In this document: positions 13,840-28,275 of the stretch, piece after piece | How positions within the stretch are numbered: the stretch's first letter is position 1 | Layout of the letters: each line of letters opens with the position of its first letter | Assembly (NCBI RefSeq): GCF_018325905.1 | Contig: NZ_AP021901.1 | Span: 2,542,001-2,606,000, forward strand | Direction of reading: 5' to 3' | DNA: 64,000 nt | From: Pseudomonas sp. St316 | GTDB lineage: Bacteria > Pseudomonadota > Gammaproteobacteria > Pseudomonadales > Pseudomonadaceae | The notes under the pieces: model-generated | Told to the model about the DNA's origin: nothing | The model's input: the letters and a program-made list of their open reading frames with translations, nothing else | Database searches by the model: none | Translations under genes and position numbers: made by a program

Positions 13840-13860
13840 GCGAATCGGCGCTCAGCGCGA

Positions 13861-13894
13861 ATGCCCGGTTCGAGTGATCGAGCCGGGCATTTTC
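13861..13894 (+). terminator. Terminator of icd
   Basis: ATGCCCGG..CCGGGCAT stem followed by TTTTCATTT, starting 21 bases past the icd stop. It may also serve cspD from the opposite side. Confidence 0.8.
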
Positions 13895-13918
13895 ATTTGC
13901 ATGGGCGGCGACCGCCGG

Positions 13919-14188
13919 TCAGTGGGTCTCGGTGACCCTGACATTGACAGGGGCGGGTGTCTCTTCGGCGGTGACTAGCCTGATGTTGACCGCGTGCAGG
14001 CCCTTGGGTCCCTGGATGACGTCGAACGTCACAGGCTGTCCGGCCTTCAGGGTTTTATAGCCTTCCATGTTGATGGCCGAGTAGTGGGCGAAAAGGTCTT
14101 CATCATCCCTGCCGGCCGCGATAATGAAACCGTAGCCCTTGGCATTGTTGAACCATTTCACCTTGCCATTCATCTTGACGACCGACAT
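13919..14188 (-). CDS. cspD: Cold-shock domain protein CspD
   Basis: 89 residues: one cold-shock domain followed by a short polar tail. The RNA-binding motifs KGYGFI (RNP1) and DLFAHYSAI (RNP2-like) are present. CspD is a single-stranded DNA/RNA-binding protein that in E. coli inhibits replication in stationary phase and is degraded by Lon. It is divergent from clpS, the classical cspD/clpS arrangement. Confidence 0.92.
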   Translation of the reverse strand: MSVVKMNGKVKWFNNAKGYGFIIAAGRDDEDLFAHYSAINMEGYKTLKAGQPVTFDVIQGPKGLHAVNIRLVTAEETPAPVNVRVTETH

Positions 14189-14414
14189 AACCCATTTCCC
14201 TCTGCAACGGACTCCATCACTGGAGTATCATCCAGTCCATCCGCAGGCTAATCTTGAAGTAAGGATAGATTCCACGGACCTTTTTAACCCGCGATGGGCT
14301 CTATTGGTTGTAACACCGTTTTGCCGATAGTCAAGGTGGCCGGGTGGTCGTGGTTGAAATCGCCCACACGCGCCCCCATCACTGTATTCGCCAACTAAAC
14401 GAACCTTTCTTTCC

Positions 14415-14777
14415 ATGCATGCAGTCAGCCAGATTCGACTAACATTCAATCAGGATCGCCCGGATCTACACGACGACGATTCCGCAGGCATTGCTGTTCA
14501 GGAAGCAAAGCCTGCACTACAGGCGCCACCGATGTACAAGGTGGTTTTGTTCAACGATGACTACACACCGATGGATTTCGTCGTCGAAGTGCTCGAGGTG
14601 TTTTTTAACCTGAATCGGGAGCTGGCGACCAAGGTCATGCTGGCCGTCCATACAGAGGGACGGGCAGTATGTGGAGTGTTTACCCGCGACATCGCCGAGA
14701 CGAAGGCCATGCAGGTCAACCAGTACGCCCGGGAAAGCCAGCATCCGCTACTCTGTGAAATCGAGAAGGACGGTTAA
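14415..14777 (+). CDS. clpS: ATP-dependent Clp protease adaptor ClpS
   Basis: 120 residues. Recognises N-terminal Leu, Phe, Tyr and Trp of N-degron substrates and delivers them to ClpA. The core signature [20 protein letters not shown] is present near residues 41-60, as is the conserved Hx.EG segment ([11 protein letters not shown]). The N-terminal extension is the flexible part that engages ClpA. It is followed 29 bases later by clpA. Confidence 0.96.
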   Translation: MHAVSQIRLTFNQDRPDLHDDDSAGIAVQEAKPALQAPPMYKVVLFNDDYTPMDFVVEVLEVFFNLNRELATKVMLAVHTEGRAVCGVFTRDIAETKAMQVNQYARESQHPLLCEIEKDG

Positions 14778-14806
14778 CGCCGACCACTTGGGTATGAGGT
14801 GAAGCT

Positions 14807-17077
14807 ATGTTAAACCGCGAGCTCGAAGTCACCCTCAATCTTGCCTTCAAGGAGGCTCGTTCGAAGCGTCATGAATTCATGACCGTCGAACACCTGCTGC
14901 TGGCCCTATTGGATAACGAGGCTGCCGCCACCGTTTTGCGTGCCTGCGGCGCGAACCTCGATAAACTCAAGCATGATCTGCAGGAGTTCATCGACTCCAC
15001 CACGCCACTGATCCCCGTTCATGACGAGGATCGGGAAACCCAGCCAACCCTGGGCTTCCAGCGTGTACTGCAGCGTGCTGTCTTCCATGTACAGAGCTCG
15101 GGCAAGCGTGAAGTCACCGGCGCCAACGTGCTGGTTGCCATCTTCAGCGAGCAGGAAAGCCAGGCGGTGTTCCTGCTCAAGCAGCAGAGCGTTGCGCGTA
15201 TCGATGTCGTCAACTACATCGCCCATGGCATCTCCAAGGTGCCGGGGCACGGCGATCATTCCGAGGGTGAGCAGGATATGCAGGACGACGAGGGCGGTGA
15301 GTCTTCTTCTTCAGGCAACCCATTGGATGCCTATGCCAGCAACCTGAACGAACTGGCGCGCCAGGGACGTATCGACCCATTGGTCGGGCGCGAGGCGGAA
15401 GTCGAGCGTGTCGCACAGATCCTGGCTCGGCGTCGCAAGAACAACCCATTGCTGGTGGGCGAGGCGGGTGTGGGCAAGACGGCGATTGCCGAAGGCTTGG
15501 CCAAACGCATCGTCGACAATCAAGTGCCGGACCTGCTGGCCAACAGCGTGGTGTACTCCCTCGACCTGGGTGCCTTGCTGGCCGGTACCAAGTACCGCGG
15601 CGATTTCGAGAAACGCTTCAAGGCGTTGCTCGGCGAGTTGAAGAAACGTCCGCAAGCGATCCTGTTCATCGACGAAATCCACACCATTATTGGTGCCGGG
15701 GCGGCGTCGGGTGGGGTCATGGATGCGTCGAACCTGCTCAAGCCGTTGCTGTCCTCGGGTGATATCCGTTGCATCGGTTCGACCACGTTCCAGGAATTTC
15801 GCGGGATCTTCGAGAAAGACCGTGCCCTGGCCCGACGCTTCCAGAAGGTCGATGTGTCGGAGCCTTCGGTGGAAGACACCATTGGCATTCTGCGCGGCCT
15901 GAAAGGGCGTTTCGAGCTGCACCACAACATCGAGTACAGCGATGAAGCCCTGCGCGCGGCGGCTGAACTGGCCTCGCGCTACATCAACGACCGGCACATG
16001 CCGGACAAGGCCATCGACGTCATCGACGAGGCGGGTGCCTACCAGCGCCTGCAACCTGTGGAGAAACGCGTCAAGCGCATCGAAGTGCCTCAGGTCGAGG
16101 ACATCGTGGCGAAAATCGCGCGTATTCCGCCTAAGCACGTCACCAGTTCCGACAAGGAGTTGCTGCGTAACCTGGAGCGTGACCTCAAGCTCACGGTGTT
16201 CGGTCAGGATGCGGCCATCGACTCGCTGTCGACCGCCATCAAGCTGTCCCGCGCCGGTCTCAAGTCGCCGGACAAGCCAGTGGGTTCGTTCCTGTTCGCC
16301 GGTCCGACCGGTGTCGGCAAGACCGAGGCCGCGCGGCAACTGGCCAAGGCAATGGGTATCGAGCTGGTTCGCTTCGACATGTCCGAGTACATGGAGCGCC
16401 ACACCGTATCGCGTCTGATCGGTGCACCTCCAGGCTATGTCGGTTTCGACCAGGGCGGCCTGCTGACCGAAGCCATCACCAAGCAGCCACACTGCGTATT
16501 GTTGCTCGATGAAATCGAGAAGGCGCATCCGGAAGTCTTCAACTTGCTCCTGCAGGTCATGGACCACGGTACGCTCACCGATAACAACGGGCGCAAGGCG
16601 GACTTCCGCAACGTGATCATCATCATGACCACGAACGCCGGTGCCGAAACCGCAGCTCGCGCTTCGATCGGTTTCACCCATCAGGACCATTCGTCCGATG
16701 CGATGGAAGTGATCAAAAAGAGCTTCACGCCTGAATTCCGCAACCGCCTGGACACCATTATCCAGTTTGGTCGCCTCAGCCATGAGGTCATCAAGAGCGT
16801 GGTGGACAAGTTCCTTACCGAACTTCAGGCGCAGCTCGAAGACAAGCGTGTGCTGCTGGAAGTCACCGATGCGGCTCGCAGCTGGCTGGCCGAAGGTGGT
16901 TACGATGTAACGATGGGGGCACGACCAATGGCACGCCTGATCCAGGACAAGATCAAGCGTCCGCTGGCCGAGGAAATCCTCTTTGGCGAGCTGGCCGAAC
17001 ATGGCGGTGTGGTGCACATCGACATCAAGGACGGCGAACTGACCTTCGACTTCGAAACCACGGCCGAAATGGCCTGA
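14807..17077 (+). CDS. clpA: ATP-dependent Clp protease, ATPase subunit ClpA
   Basis: 756 residues: an N-domain (about 1-145) that binds ClpS, an acidic linker (150-170), then two AAA+ modules. Walker A motifs are GEAGVGKT (218-225) and GPTGVGKT (499-506). Walker B LFIDE is at 286-290, and the second is [10 protein letters not shown]. The ClpP-docking loop is seen as ASIGFTHQD. It unfolds substrates and threads them into ClpP, which is not in the window. Transcribed with clpS and followed by a strong terminator. Confidence 0.98.
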   Translation: MLNRELEVTLNLAFKEARSKRHEFMTVEHLLLALLDNEAAATVLRACGANLDKLKHDLQEFIDSTTPLIPVHDEDRETQPTLGFQRVLQRAVFHVQSSGKREVTGANVLVAIFSEQESQAVFLLKQQSVARIDVVNYIAHGISKVPGHGDHSEGEQDMQDDEGGESSSSGNPLDAYASNLNELARQGRIDPLVGREAEVERVAQILARRRKNNPLLVGEAGVGKTAIAEGLAKRIVDNQVPDLLANSVVYSLDLGALLAGTKYRGDFEKRFKALLGELKKRPQAILFIDEIHTIIGAGAASGGVMDASNLLKPLLSSGDIRCIGSTTFQEFRGIFEKDRALARRFQKVDVSEPSVEDTIGILRGLKGRFELHHNIEYSDEALRAAAELASRYINDRHMPDKAIDVIDEAGAYQRLQPVEKRVKRIEVPQVEDIVAKIARIPPKHVTSSDKELLRNLERDLKLTVFGQDAAIDSLSTAIKLSRAGLKSPDKPVGSFLFAGPTGVGKTEAARQLAKAMGIELVRFDMSEYMERHTVSRLIGAPPGYVGFDQGGLLTEAITKQPHCVLLLDEIEKAHPEVFNLLLQVMDHGTLTDNNGRKADFRNVIIIMTTNAGAETAARASIGFTHQDHSSDAMEVIKKSFTPEFRNRLDTIIQFGRLSHEVIKSVVDKFLTELQAQLEDKRVLLEVTDAARSWLAEGGYDVTMGARPMARLIQDKIKRPLAEEILFGELAEHGGVVHIDIKDGELTFDFETTAEMA

Positions 17078-17096
17078 CCGTTCGTTGCAACACAGC

Positions 17097-17121
17097 AAAA
17101 GGCGCCGAAAGGCGCCTTTTT
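17097..17121 (+). terminator. Terminator of clpSA
   Basis: AAAAGGCGCC gaaa GGCGCCTTTTT: perfect stem, GAAA loop and T tract, 20 bases past the clpA stop. Confidence 0.92.
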
Positions 17122-17147
17122 GCTATTTAAGGCTCACGCCAATCCCC

Positions 17148-17236
17148 TGTGGGAGCGAGCTTGCTCGCGATAGCGGTGGGTCAGCTGTATCAATGCTGAA
17201 TGTGCTGACGCCATCGCGAGCAAGCTCGCTCCCACA
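17148..17236. repeat. REP pair, family A
   Basis: TGTGGGAGCGAGCTTGCTCGCGA and its complement face each other across about 40 bases between the clpA and infA terminators. Confidence 0.9.
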
Positions 17237-17285
17237 GGGGGGGGGGCTGTGTGTTTCGGAAGAGTGAGGCAAATCGCAGGCAAAC

Positions 17286-17314
17286 AAAAACGCCCGGCAT
17301 CAGCCGGGCGTTTT
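17286..17314 (-). terminator. Terminator of infA
   Basis: AAAAACGCCCGG/CCGGGCGTTTT stem, 12 bases past the infA stop. It is symmetrical, so it can work from both sides. Confidence 0.85.
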
Positions 17315-17325
17315 GTATTGACTTG

Positions 17326-17544
17326 TTAGCGAGCGCGGTAAGTGATGCGCCCTTTGCTCAAGTCATAGGGCGTCAGCTCGACGCGCACTTTGTCACCGGT
17401 AAGAATACGAATGTAGTTCTTGCGCATCTTGCCGGAGATATGCGCGGTTACGACGTGCCCATTTTCCAACTCCACACGAAACATGGTGTTGGGCAGGGTG
17501 TCGACGACAGTGCCTTCCATTTCGAAGCTGTCTTCTTTCGACAT
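17326..17544 (-). CDS. infA: Translation initiation factor IF-1
   Basis: 72 residues from the ATG at 17544 ([11 protein letters not shown]), the universal length for IF-1, a single OB fold. It contains the family patterns [16 protein letters not shown] and [10 protein letters not shown]. It binds the ribosomal A site during initiation. The open frame continues 47 codons upstream without family similarity, so the internal start is preferred. It lies downstream of bpt. Confidence 0.97.
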
Positions 17545-17666
17545 GCAGTAAAGCCCTCGGTATCCAGTGAATGGCCCGGTGCAACTGCGCCAGGCAAAAG
17601 CGGCGTGCATTGTGCCCGAAAAAGGGGGGGCAAGCCAAGAGGTTCTAGTTTTTAAGCCGAAGGGAT

Positions 17667-18374
17667 CTAACTCAGGACAACCCACCGCTGGTTAATCAGC
17701 AGTTCAATGGGGCGATATTGGGTCTTGTAGTTCATTTTCTTGCAGTTCTTGATCCAGTAGCCCAGGTACACCGCTTCCAGCGCAAGGCGACGTGCTTCGT
17801 TGATTTGCCAGAGGATGGCAAACCGCCCCAGGCTGCGCCGTTCTTCGTTTGGCTCGTAGAAGGTGTACACCGCCGAAAGGCCGTTGGGCAGCAGGTCCGT
17901 AACGGCGATGGCGACCAGCCGTCCGTCCAGCCGGAACTCATAGAAACGGGAAAACGGCAGGTCACGCACCAGGAAGGTCGAGAATTGATCCCGGCTGGGC
18001 GGGTACATGTCGCCATCGGCATGGCGTTGTTCGATGTAGCGCTGGTACAGGTCGAAATATTCTTCGGTGAACTGCGGCTTGACCGGGCGGACCTGAAGGT
18101 CGGCGTTGCGCTTGAAAATACGTTTCTGTTGGCGATTGGGCAAAAATTGCGCGACAGGGATGCGCGCCGGGACGCAGGCGTTGCAGTGTTGGCAGTGGGG
18201 CCGATAGAGGTGGTCGCCGCTACGACGGAAGCCCATTTCCGACAGGTCTGCGTAGACATGCACATCCATGGGCTGGCTAGGGTCGAGGAACAGCGTCGTC
18301 GCCTGCTCCTCGGGCAGATAACTGCAAGAGTGGGGCTGAGTGGCATAGAACTTCAAACGCGCCAACTCGGTCAT
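17667..18374 (-). CDS. bpt: Aspartate/glutamate leucyltransferase (Bpt)
   Basis: 235 residues. Transfers Leu from leucyl-tRNA to proteins with N-terminal Asp or Glu, creating N-degrons read by ClpS. It belongs to the arginyltransferase (ATE) fold; bacterial members of this length act as Bpt. The N-terminal Cys/CxxC pattern is seen in [12 protein letters not shown] and [10 protein letters not shown]. It is 57 bases downstream of aat, which makes the complementary transferase. Confidence 0.93.
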
Positions 18375-18431
18375 GATCGACCCTCGGGATAAGCTTTGAA
18401 TTTAATTGTAAGCCAGGAGCGCGAATGTCGC

Positions 18432-19112
18432 TCAGCAAACCCATGTTGCCTGATTGGGTTGGTCCAGATGCGCCTTTAGATAACCAGCAAACTCAGTCCG
18501 TGGAATCGAGCGGGCGCCCAGGCTGTGCAGGTGTTCGGTGGGCATCTGGCAGTCGATCAGTACGAAACCGGCGGCCTTGAGGTGCTGGACCAGGGTGGCG
18601 AAGCCGAATTTCGACGCATTGTCGGCCCGGCTGAACATGGACTCGCCAAAAAACAGCTGGCCCATGGCCAAGCCATACAGGCCGCCCACCAACGCCCCTT
18701 GGTCCCACACTTCCACCGAATGGGCAAAGCCGCGTCGGTGCAGTTCCAGATAAGCGGTTTGCATGGCGTCGGTGATCCAGGTGCCCTCGGTATAGTCCCG
18801 TGGCGCGGCGCACGCCTGGATGACCGCCGCAAAATCCCGATCGAACGTCACTTCATAGCGCTGCTTGCGCAGCAGTTTGCCCAGGCTGCGGGATATGTGC
18901 AGTTCGTCGGGAAACAGTACCGTGCGCGGGTCCGGCGACCACCAGAGGATCGGCTGCCCCTCGGAAAACCATGGGAAGCAACCATGGCGATAGGCCTGGA
19001 TCAGCCTGTCGGCGGAGAGATCGCCGCCGGCGGCCAATAACCCGTTGGGGTCGCGCATGGCTTTTGCCAGTGGCGGGAACTCGAAGGTGTTGCGTTGTAA
19101 CCAGGTCAGCAT
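18432..19112 (-). CDS. aat: Leucyl/phenylalanyl-tRNA--protein transferase
   Basis: 226 residues from the ATG at 19112 ([15 protein letters not shown]). Attaches Leu or Phe to proteins with N-terminal Arg or Lys. Family blocks include [30 protein letters not shown] and [13 protein letters not shown]. The frame is open for 29 more codons upstream, but that stretch runs through a family B repeat and is not part of the protein. It precedes bpt on the same strand. Confidence 0.96.
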   Translation of the reverse strand: MLTWLQRNTFEFPPLAKAMRDPNGLLAAGGDLSADRLIQAYRHGCFPWFSEGQPILWWSPDPRTVLFPDELHISRSLGKLLRKQRYEVTFDRDFAAVIQACAAPRDYTEGTWITDAMQTAYLELHRRGFAHSVEVWDQGALVGGLYGLAMGQLFFGESMFSRADNASKFGFATLVQHLKAAGFVLIDCQMPTEHLHSLGARSIPRTEFAGYLKAHLDQPNQATWVC

Positions 19113-19151
19113 CGTTATCCGATCTTGAAGAAGGGGAGGGTGGACATGTTC

Positions 19152-19182
19152 TGTGGCGAGGGGATGAGTCCCCTCGCCACAG
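19152..19182. repeat. Palindrome, family B
   Basis: TGTGGCGAGGGGATgagTCCCCTCGCCACA, a 30-base palindrome between aat and trxB. It is also found near 36710, 38741, 47123 and 56160, with a degenerate copy at 39802. Confidence 0.88.
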
Positions 19183-19208
19183 GTGCGCATCCGCCCCAAG
19201 GTTAACCG

Positions 19209-20476
<1,268 letters not shown>

Positions 20477-22882
20477 TTGAAGAAATCCACCGCAGCACCT
20501 AAACCAGTCGTTCCGCTCTGGCGCCAGCAATTGCACTACCGGCTCAAGGAAGGTGCGTTGATCGCCATCGGTGCCCTGTGCCTGTTCCTGATGATGGCCC
20601 TGCTGACCTACGGCAAGGACGATCCGGGCTGGAGCCATAACAGCAAGATCGACGACGTGCAGAATTTCGGCGGTCCGGCCGGTTCCTACAGCGCCGACAT
20701 CCTGTTCATGGTGCTGGGTTATTTTGCCTACATCTTCCCACTGCTGCTGGCGATCAAGGCCTACCAGATCTTCCGCCAGCGCCACGAGCCCTGGCAGTGG
20801 AGCGGCTGGCTGTTCTCCTGGCGCCTGATCGGCCTGGTGTTCCTGGTGTTGTCGGGGGCTGCGCTGGCCCATATCCATTTCCACGCGCCCACCGGCTTGC
20901 CGGCCGGGGCGGGCGGGGCGCTGGGGGAAAGCCTCGGCGACCTGGCCAGGAACGGCCTGAACATCCAGGGCAGCACGCTGCTGTTTATCGCACTGTTCCT
21001 GTTCGGCCTCACGGTGTTCACCGACCTGTCATGGTTCAAGGTCATGGACGTCACCGGCAAGATCACCCTCGACCTGATCGAACTGATCCAGGGCGCCATG
21101 AACCGCTGGTGGGCGGCGCGCACCGAGCGCAAGCAACTGGTGGCGCAACTGCGTGAAGTCGACGACCGTGTCCACGACGTGGTAGCCCCTACGACGCCGG
21201 ACAAGCGCGAGCAGGCCAAGGTCAAGGAACGCTTGATCGAGCGTGAGCAGGCGTTGAGCAAGCACATGTCCGATCGCGAGAAGCAGGTGCCGCCGGTCAT
21301 CACCATGGCCCCGGCCAAGGCACCGGAGCAAAGCAAGCGCGTGCAGAAAGAGAAACAGGCGCCGCTGTTCGTCGACAGCGCGGTGGAAGGCACCTTGCCG
21401 CCGATCTCGATCCTGGACCCGGCTGAAAAGAAACAGCTCAACTATTCCCCCGAATCCCTGGCGGCCGTCGGTCACTTGCTGGAGATCAAGCTCAAGGAGT
21501 TCGGGGTCGAGGTGTCGGTGGACTCGATCCACCCGGGCCCGGTCATCACCCGCTACGAAATCCAGCCGGCCGCCGGTGTGAAGGTCAGCCGCATCTCCAA
21601 CCTTGCCAAGGACCTGGCGCGCTCCCTGGCCGTGACCAGCGTGCGGGTGGTGGAAGTGATTCCCGGCAAGACCACCGTGGGCATCGAGATTCCCAACGAA
21701 GACCGGCAGATCGTGCGCTTCTCCGAAGTGCTGTCCACGCCTGAGTACGACAACCACAAGTCGCCTGTCACCCTGGCCCTGGGCCACGACATCGGCGGCA
21801 AGCCGGTCATCACTGACTTGGCGAAAATGCCCCACCTGCTGGTGGCCGGTACCACCGGTTCCGGTAAGTCGGTGGGGGTGAACGCAATGATCCTGTCGAT
21901 TCTGTTCAAGTCCGGCCCGGAAGACGCCAAGTTGATCATGATCGACCCGAAAATGCTCGAGCTGTCGATCTACGAAGGCATCCCGCACCTGCTCTGCCCG
22001 GTGGTCACCGACATGAAGGACGCCGCCAACGCCTTGCGCTGGAGCGTCGCCGAGATGGAGCGCCGCTACAAGCTGATGGCGAAGATGGGCGTGCGTAACC
22101 TGTCCGGCTTCAACGCCAAGGTCAAGGAAGCCGAAGAGGCCGGCACGCCGTTGAGCGACCCGCTGTATCACCGCGAAAATATCCACGACGAAGCACCGCT
22201 GCTGCACAAGCTGCCGACCATCGTGGTGGTGGTGGACGAATTCGCCGACATGATGATGATCGTCGGCAAGAAGGTCGAAGAACTGATCGCCCGTATTGCC
22301 CAGAAGGCCCGTGCGGCCGGTATCCACCTGATCCTCGCCACACAGCGGCCGTCGGTGGACGTGATCACCGGCCTGATCAAGGCCAACATCCCGACCCGCA
22401 TGGCGTTCCAGGTGTCGAGCAAGATCGACTCGCGGACCATCATCGACCAGGGCGGCGCCGAGCAACTGCTTGGCCACGGTGACATGCTCTACATGCCGCC
22501 GGGCACTAGCCTGCCGATTCGTGTGCATGGCGCGTTCGTCTCCGACGACGAAGTGCACCGCGTGGTGGAGGCCTGGAAACTGCGTGGCGCTCCTGAGTAC
22601 AACGACGACATCCTCAACGGTGTCGAAGAAGCCGGCAGCGGTTTCGAGGGCGGCAGTGGCGGCGGTGACGACGATGCTGAAACCGATGCGCTCTACGACG
22701 AAGCGGTGCAGTTCGTCCTGGAAAGCCGCCGGGCCTCGATTTCTGCCGTTCAGCGCAAGCTGAAGATTGGCTACAACCGCGCCGCCCGCATGATCGAAGC
22801 CATGGAAATGGCCGGGGTGGTGACGGCCATGAACACCAACGGCTCGCGCGAAGTACTGGCGCCGGGCCCGATGCGCGACTAA
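20477..22882 (+). CDS. ftsK: DNA translocase FtsK
   Basis: 801 residues starting with TTG at 20477 (read as Met-Lys-Lys-Ser-Thr), preceded by AGGA. Four or five N-terminal membrane segments lie between about residues 25 and 185, then a charged linker (about 205-300). The RecA-like motor has Walker A GTTGSGKS at 458-465 and Walker [12 protein letters not shown]. The C-terminal gamma winged-helix domain includes [25 protein letters not shown] and reads KOPS sequences. It pumps chromosome ends through the septum and activates XerCD at dif. lolA follows 57 bases downstream. Confidence 0.97.
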   Translation: MKKSTAAPKPVVPLWRQQLHYRLKEGALIAIGALCLFLMMALLTYGKDDPGWSHNSKIDDVQNFGGPAGSYSADILFMVLGYFAYIFPLLLAIKAYQIFRQRHEPWQWSGWLFSWRLIGLVFLVLSGAALAHIHFHAPTGLPAGAGGALGESLGDLARNGLNIQGSTLLFIALFLFGLTVFTDLSWFKVMDVTGKITLDLIELIQGAMNRWWAARTERKQLVAQLREVDDRVHDVVAPTTPDKREQAKVKERLIEREQALSKHMSDREKQVPPVITMAPAKAPEQSKRVQKEKQAPLFVDSAVEGTLPPISILDPAEKKQLNYSPESLAAVGHLLEIKLKEFGVEVSVDSIHPGPVITRYEIQPAAGVKVSRISNLAKDLARSLAVTSVRVVEVIPGKTTVGIEIPNEDRQIVRFSEVLSTPEYDNHKSPVTLALGHDIGGKPVITDLAKMPHLLVAGTTGSGKSVGVNAMILSILFKSGPEDAKLIMIDPKMLELSIYEGIPHLLCPVVTDMKDAANALRWSVAEMERRYKLMAKMGVRNLSGFNAKVKEAEEAGTPLSDPLYHRENIHDEAPLLHKLPTIVVVVDEFADMMMIVGKKVEELIARIAQKARAAGIHLILATQRPSVDVITGLIKANIPTRMAFQVSSKIDSRTIIDQGGAEQLLGHGDMLYMPPGTSLPIRVHGAFVSDDEVHRVVEAWKLRGAPEYNDDILNGVEEAGSGFEGGSGGGDDDAETDALYDEAVQFVLESRRASISAVQRKLKIGYNRAARMIEAMEMAGVVTAMNTNGSREVLAPGPMRD

Positions 22883-22939
22883 CGACCCGGGCGGCCTGCT
22901 GACACGCCGCTCGACCCCCACGACTTCATGAGGACTCCC

Positions 22940-23563
22940 ATGCGCCTGATTCGCATGTTGCTGTTGCCCGTACTGGCCTTGTCTACTTTGTCGGCCCACG
23001 CCGGCGAAAAGGACGTGGCTCGCCTGACCCAATTGCTGGGAGGCTCGCAGACCCTGACGGCACGTTTCTCCCAGTTGACCCTCGATGGCAGTGGTACCCA
23101 GTTGCAGGAAACCGCTGGCGACATGGCCCTGCAGCGTCCAGGCCTGTTCTACTGGCACACCGATGCGCCAGCCGAGCAACTGATGGTCTCCGACGGCAAG
23201 AAAGTCTCCCTGTGGGACCCGGACCTGGAGCAGGTGACCATCAAGACCCTCGACCAGCGCCTGACCCAGACCCCGGCACTGCTGCTCTCCGGTGACATTT
23301 CCGAGATCAGCCAGAGCTTCGAGATCACCTCCAAGGAGGCCGGTGGCGTGATTGACTTCACCCTCAAGCCCAAGACCAAGGACAGCCTGTTCGACAGCCT
23401 GCGCCTGTCGTTCCGTAACGGCCTGGTCAACGACATGCAGCTGATCGACAGTGTCGGCCAGCGCACCAATATCCTGTTCACTGGGGTCAAGGCCAACGAG
23501 CCGATCGCCGCGTCCAAGTTCAAGTTCGACATCCCCAAGGGTGCCGATGTGATCCAGGAATAA
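22940..23563 (+). CDS. lolA: Outer-membrane lipoprotein carrier protein LolA
   Basis: 207 residues from the ATG at 22940 ([21 protein letters not shown], a Sec signal peptide). GAGG 6 bases upstream favours it over the ATG at 22928. This periplasmic chaperone carries lipoproteins from LolCDE to LolB. Family features are the [19 protein letters not shown] segment, [29 protein letters not shown], and the C-terminal [14 protein letters not shown]. It lies between ftsK and rarA, the common order. Confidence 0.96.
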   Translation: MRLIRMLLLPVLALSTLSAHAGEKDVARLTQLLGGSQTLTARFSQLTLDGSGTQLQETAGDMALQRPGLFYWHTDAPAEQLMVSDGKKVSLWDPDLEQVTIKTLDQRLTQTPALLLSGDISEISQSFEITSKEAGGVIDFTLKPKTKDSLFDSLRLSFRNGLVNDMQLIDSVGQRTNILFTGVKANEPIAASKFKFDIPKGADVIQE

Positions 23564-23589
23564 CCCGGTAAGCCCTGTGGGAAAATGGC

Positions 23590-23681
23590 CTGTGGGAGCA
23601 AGGCTTGCCCGCGATTGCATCGCCTCGGTCTACCAGATGCACCGAGGTGTCTGTATCGCGGGCAAGCCTTGCTCCCACAGG
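23590..23681. repeat. REP pair, variant of family A
   Basis: TGTGGGAGCAAGGCTTGCCCGCGA and the complementary TCGCGGGCAAGCCTTGCTCCCACAG, facing each other between lolA and rarA. The core AAGGCTTGCCCGC differs from the main family. Confidence 0.85.
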
Positions 23682-23765
23682 TCTGCTCCCACAAACCTGT
23701 TTCCACGGATCTGCTCTGGCAGAGACGATCGGCAACAGGACCCAGCGGAGGTTTTGTAAGTAATC

Positions 23766-25087
23766 ATGGACCTGTTTCGAAGCGCCCCGATTGCCCAGCC
23801 ATTGGCCGCCCGCCTGCGTGCGACCAACCTGGATGAGTACGTCGGCCAGGAGCATGTACTCGCCCGCGGCAAGCCTCTGCGCGAGGCCTTGGAGCAGGGT
23901 GCGTTGCACTCGATGATCTTCTGGGGCCCGCCGGGCGTGGGCAAGACCACCCTGGCGCGACTGCTGGCGGAAGTCTCGGACGCCCATTTCGAAACGGTGT
24001 CGGCGGTGCTGGCCGGGGTCAAGGAGATCCGCCAGGCGGTGGAAGTGGCCAAGCAGCAGGCCGGGCAATACGGCAAGCGCACGATCCTGTTCGTCGACGA
24101 AGTGCACCGGTTCAACAAGTCCCAGCAGGACGCGTTCCTGCCCTACGTCGAAGACGGCACGCTGATTTTCATCGGTGCCACCACCGAAAACCCCTCGTTC
24201 GAACTCAATAACGCTTTGCTGTCCCGGGCGCGGGTTTATGTGCTCAAGAGCCTCGACGAGGCGGCGATGCGCAAGCTGGTGCATCGCGCGCTGACCGAGG
24301 AGCGCGGCCTGGGCAAGCGGCATTTGAGCCTCAGCGATGAAGGCTTCCAGATCCTGTTTTCGGCCGCTGATGGCGATGGTCGGCGCTTGCTCAACCTGCT
24401 GGAAAACGCCTCGGACCTGGCCGAAGACGATAGCGAGATCGACGTCGAGTTGCTGCAAAGCCTGCTGGGCGATACCCGCCGGCGCTTTGACAAGGGCGGT
24501 GAAGCGTTCTACGACCAGATTTCGGCGCTGCACAAGTCCATCCGTGGCTCCAACCCCGACGCCGCCTTGTACTGGTTTGCGCGCATGATCGACGGCGGTT
24601 GCGATCCGCTGTACCTGGCGCGACGGGTGGTGCGCATGGCCAGCGAAGACATCGGCAACGCCGACCCGCGGGCCCTGAGCCTGTGCCTGGCGGCGTGGGA
24701 TGTGCAGGAACGCCTCGGCAGCCCGGAAGGCGAGCTCGCCGTGGCGCAGGCCATTACCTACCTGGCCTGCGCGCCGAAAAGCAACGCCGTGTACATGGGC
24801 TTCAAGGCGGCGATGCGCAGTGCCACCGAGCACGGTTCTCTCGAAGTGCCGCTGCACCTGCGCAACGCGCCGACCAAGCTCATGAAGCAATTGGGCTATG
24901 GCGAAGAATACCGTTATGCCCATGACGAACCGGACGCCTATGCCGCCGGTGAAGATTATTTTCCCGACGAACTCGACCCCCAAAGGTTCTATCAGCCGGT
25001 GCCCCGCGGCCTGGAGCTGAAGATTGGCGAGAAGCTTAACCACTTGGCGCAACTGGACCGCTTGAGTCCACGGCAGCGGAGAAAACT

Positions 25088-25091
<4 letters not shown>
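23766..25091 (+). CDS. rarA: Replication-associated recombination protein A (RarA/MgsA)
   Basis: 441 residues, an AAA+ ATPase of the clamp-loader-like RarA/WRNIP1 family that acts at stalled replication forks. Walker A is [14 protein letters not shown] (residues about 57-70), Walker B is [16 protein letters not shown], and sensor 1 is [14 protein letters not shown]. The C-terminal tetramerisation part includes [34 protein letters not shown]. The end overlaps the crcB start by 4 bases (GTGA). Confidence 0.96.
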
Positions 25092-26759
<1,668 letters not shown>

Positions 26760-28154
26760 ATGGACTATTTGCCACTGTTCCACAACCTGCGCGGCAGCCG
26801 CGTGCTGGTGGTCGGCGGCGGGGAGATTGCCTTGCGCAAGTCCCGCCTGCTGGCCGATGCCGGCGCGTTACTGCGGGTGGTCGCACCGGACATCGAACCG
26901 CAGTTGCGGGAACTGGTCAGTGGCAGCGGCGGTGAATGCATCTTGCGTGGTTACGTTGAAGCGGACCTGGACGGCTGCGCTTTGGTCATCGCCGCCACCG
27001 ACGACGAACCGCTCAATGCCCAGGTTTCGGCAGACGCTCATAAGCGTTGCGTACCGGTCAACGTGGTGGACGCGCCGGCCCTGTGCAGCGTGATCTTCCC
27101 AGCGATTGTCGACCGCTCACCCCTGGTGATCGCGGTGTCCAGCGGCGGCGACGCGCCGGTGCTGGCGCGCCTGATCCGGGCCAAGCTGGAAACCTGGATT
27201 CCGTCGACCTACGGGCAACTGGCCGGGCTGGCGGCGCGTTTTCGCAGCCAGGTCAAAGGCTTGTTTCCCGATGTGCAGCAACGTCGGGCGTTCTGGGAAG
27301 ACGTTTTCCAGGGTCCCATCGCCGACCGTCAGTTGGCCGGGCAGGGTGCCGAAGCCGAGCGCCTGTTGCGGGAAAAGATCAATGGCCAGGCGCCTAACGC
27401 GTCGGGAGAAGTCTATCTGGTGGGGGCGGGGCCGGGTGATCCGGACCTGCTGACCTTCCGTGCCTTGCGCTTGATGCAGCAGGCCGACGTGGTGCTGTAT
27501 GACCGCTTGGTGGCGCCGGCAATCCTGGAGCTGTGCCGGCGCGACGCCGAGCGCATCTACGTCGGCAAGCGCCGCTCCGAACACGCCGTGCCCCAGGAGC
27601 AGATCAACCAGCAATTGGTGGACCTGGCCCTACAGGGCAAGCGCGTGGTGCGGTTGAAGGGCGGTGATCCGTTCATTTTCGGTCGTGGTGGTGAAGAGAT
27701 TGAAGAACTGGCGGCCCACGGCATCCCGTTCCAGGTGGTTCCGGGCATCACCGCCGCCAGTGGCTGTGCGGCGTACGCCGGGATCCCACTGACCCATCGT
27801 GACTACGCTCAGTCGGTGCGGTTCATCACCGGCCATCTCAAGGACGGCACCAGCGACTTGCCGTGGGCTGACCTGGTGTCCCCGGGCCAGACGCTGGTGT
27901 TCTACATGGGTTTGGTCGGCTTGCCGATGATCTGCAACGAGCTGATCAAGCACGGCCGTGCGGCGGATACGCCAGCGGCGTTGATCCAGCAGGGCACGAC
28001 GTCCAACCAGCGGGTCTTTACTGGCACTTTGGCGGACTTGCCACGGCTGGTGGCCGAGCACGAAGTGCATGCGCCGACCCTGGTGATCGTTGGGGAAGTG
28101 GTGCAGCTGCGCGAGAAACTGGCGTGGTTTGAAGGGGCTCAGGGGCAGGTCTGA
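26760..28154 (+). CDS. cysG: Siroheme synthase CysG (trifunctional)
   Basis: 464 residues. The N-terminal half (about 1-200) is the precorrin-2 dehydrogenase/ferrochelatase, with the NAD-binding [15 protein letters not shown]. The C-terminal half is uroporphyrinogen III methyltransferase, with [34 protein letters not shown] and [23 protein letters not shown]. It makes siroheme for sulfite and nitrite reductases. The ATG directly follows the serS stop codon. Confidence 0.97.
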   Translation: MDYLPLFHNLRGSRVLVVGGGEIALRKSRLLADAGALLRVVAPDIEPQLRELVSGSGGECILRGYVEADLDGCALVIAATDDEPLNAQVSADAHKRCVPVNVVDAPALCSVIFPAIVDRSPLVIAVSSGGDAPVLARLIRAKLETWIPSTYGQLAGLAARFRSQVKGLFPDVQQRRAFWEDVFQGPIADRQLAGQGAEAERLLREKINGQAPNASGEVYLVGAGPGDPDLLTFRALRLMQQADVVLYDRLVAPAILELCRRDAERIYVGKRRSEHAVPQEQINQQLVDLALQGKRVVRLKGGDPFIFGRGGEEIEELAAHGIPFQVVPGITAASGCAAYAGIPLTHRDYAQSVRFITGHLKDGTSDLPWADLVSPGQTLVFYMGLVGLPMICNELIKHGRAADTPAALIQQGTTSNQRVFTGTLADLPRLVAEHEVHAPTLVIVGEVVQLREKLAWFEGAQGQV

Positions 28155-28171
28155 AGACCGAGTTTGCCCCA

Positions 28172-28246
28172 ATCGCGAGCAAGCTCGCTCTCACAGTGGA
28201 CCCTGTTTGAATACAGTCCTGTGTGGGAGCGAGCTTGCTCGCGATG
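28172..28246. repeat. REP pair, family A
   Basis: Facing REP copies (28172-28196 and 28221-28246) in the convergent space after cysG. Confidence 0.88.
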
Positions 28247-28275
28247 AGGCCCTCAAATACAGCGAAAACTCAGGA

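Noticed and set aside
21029..23620. 863-codon minus-strand frame opposite ftsK and lolA
   Set aside because: Spans two real genes in antisense; His/Val/Gly-rich shadow sequence with no domain.
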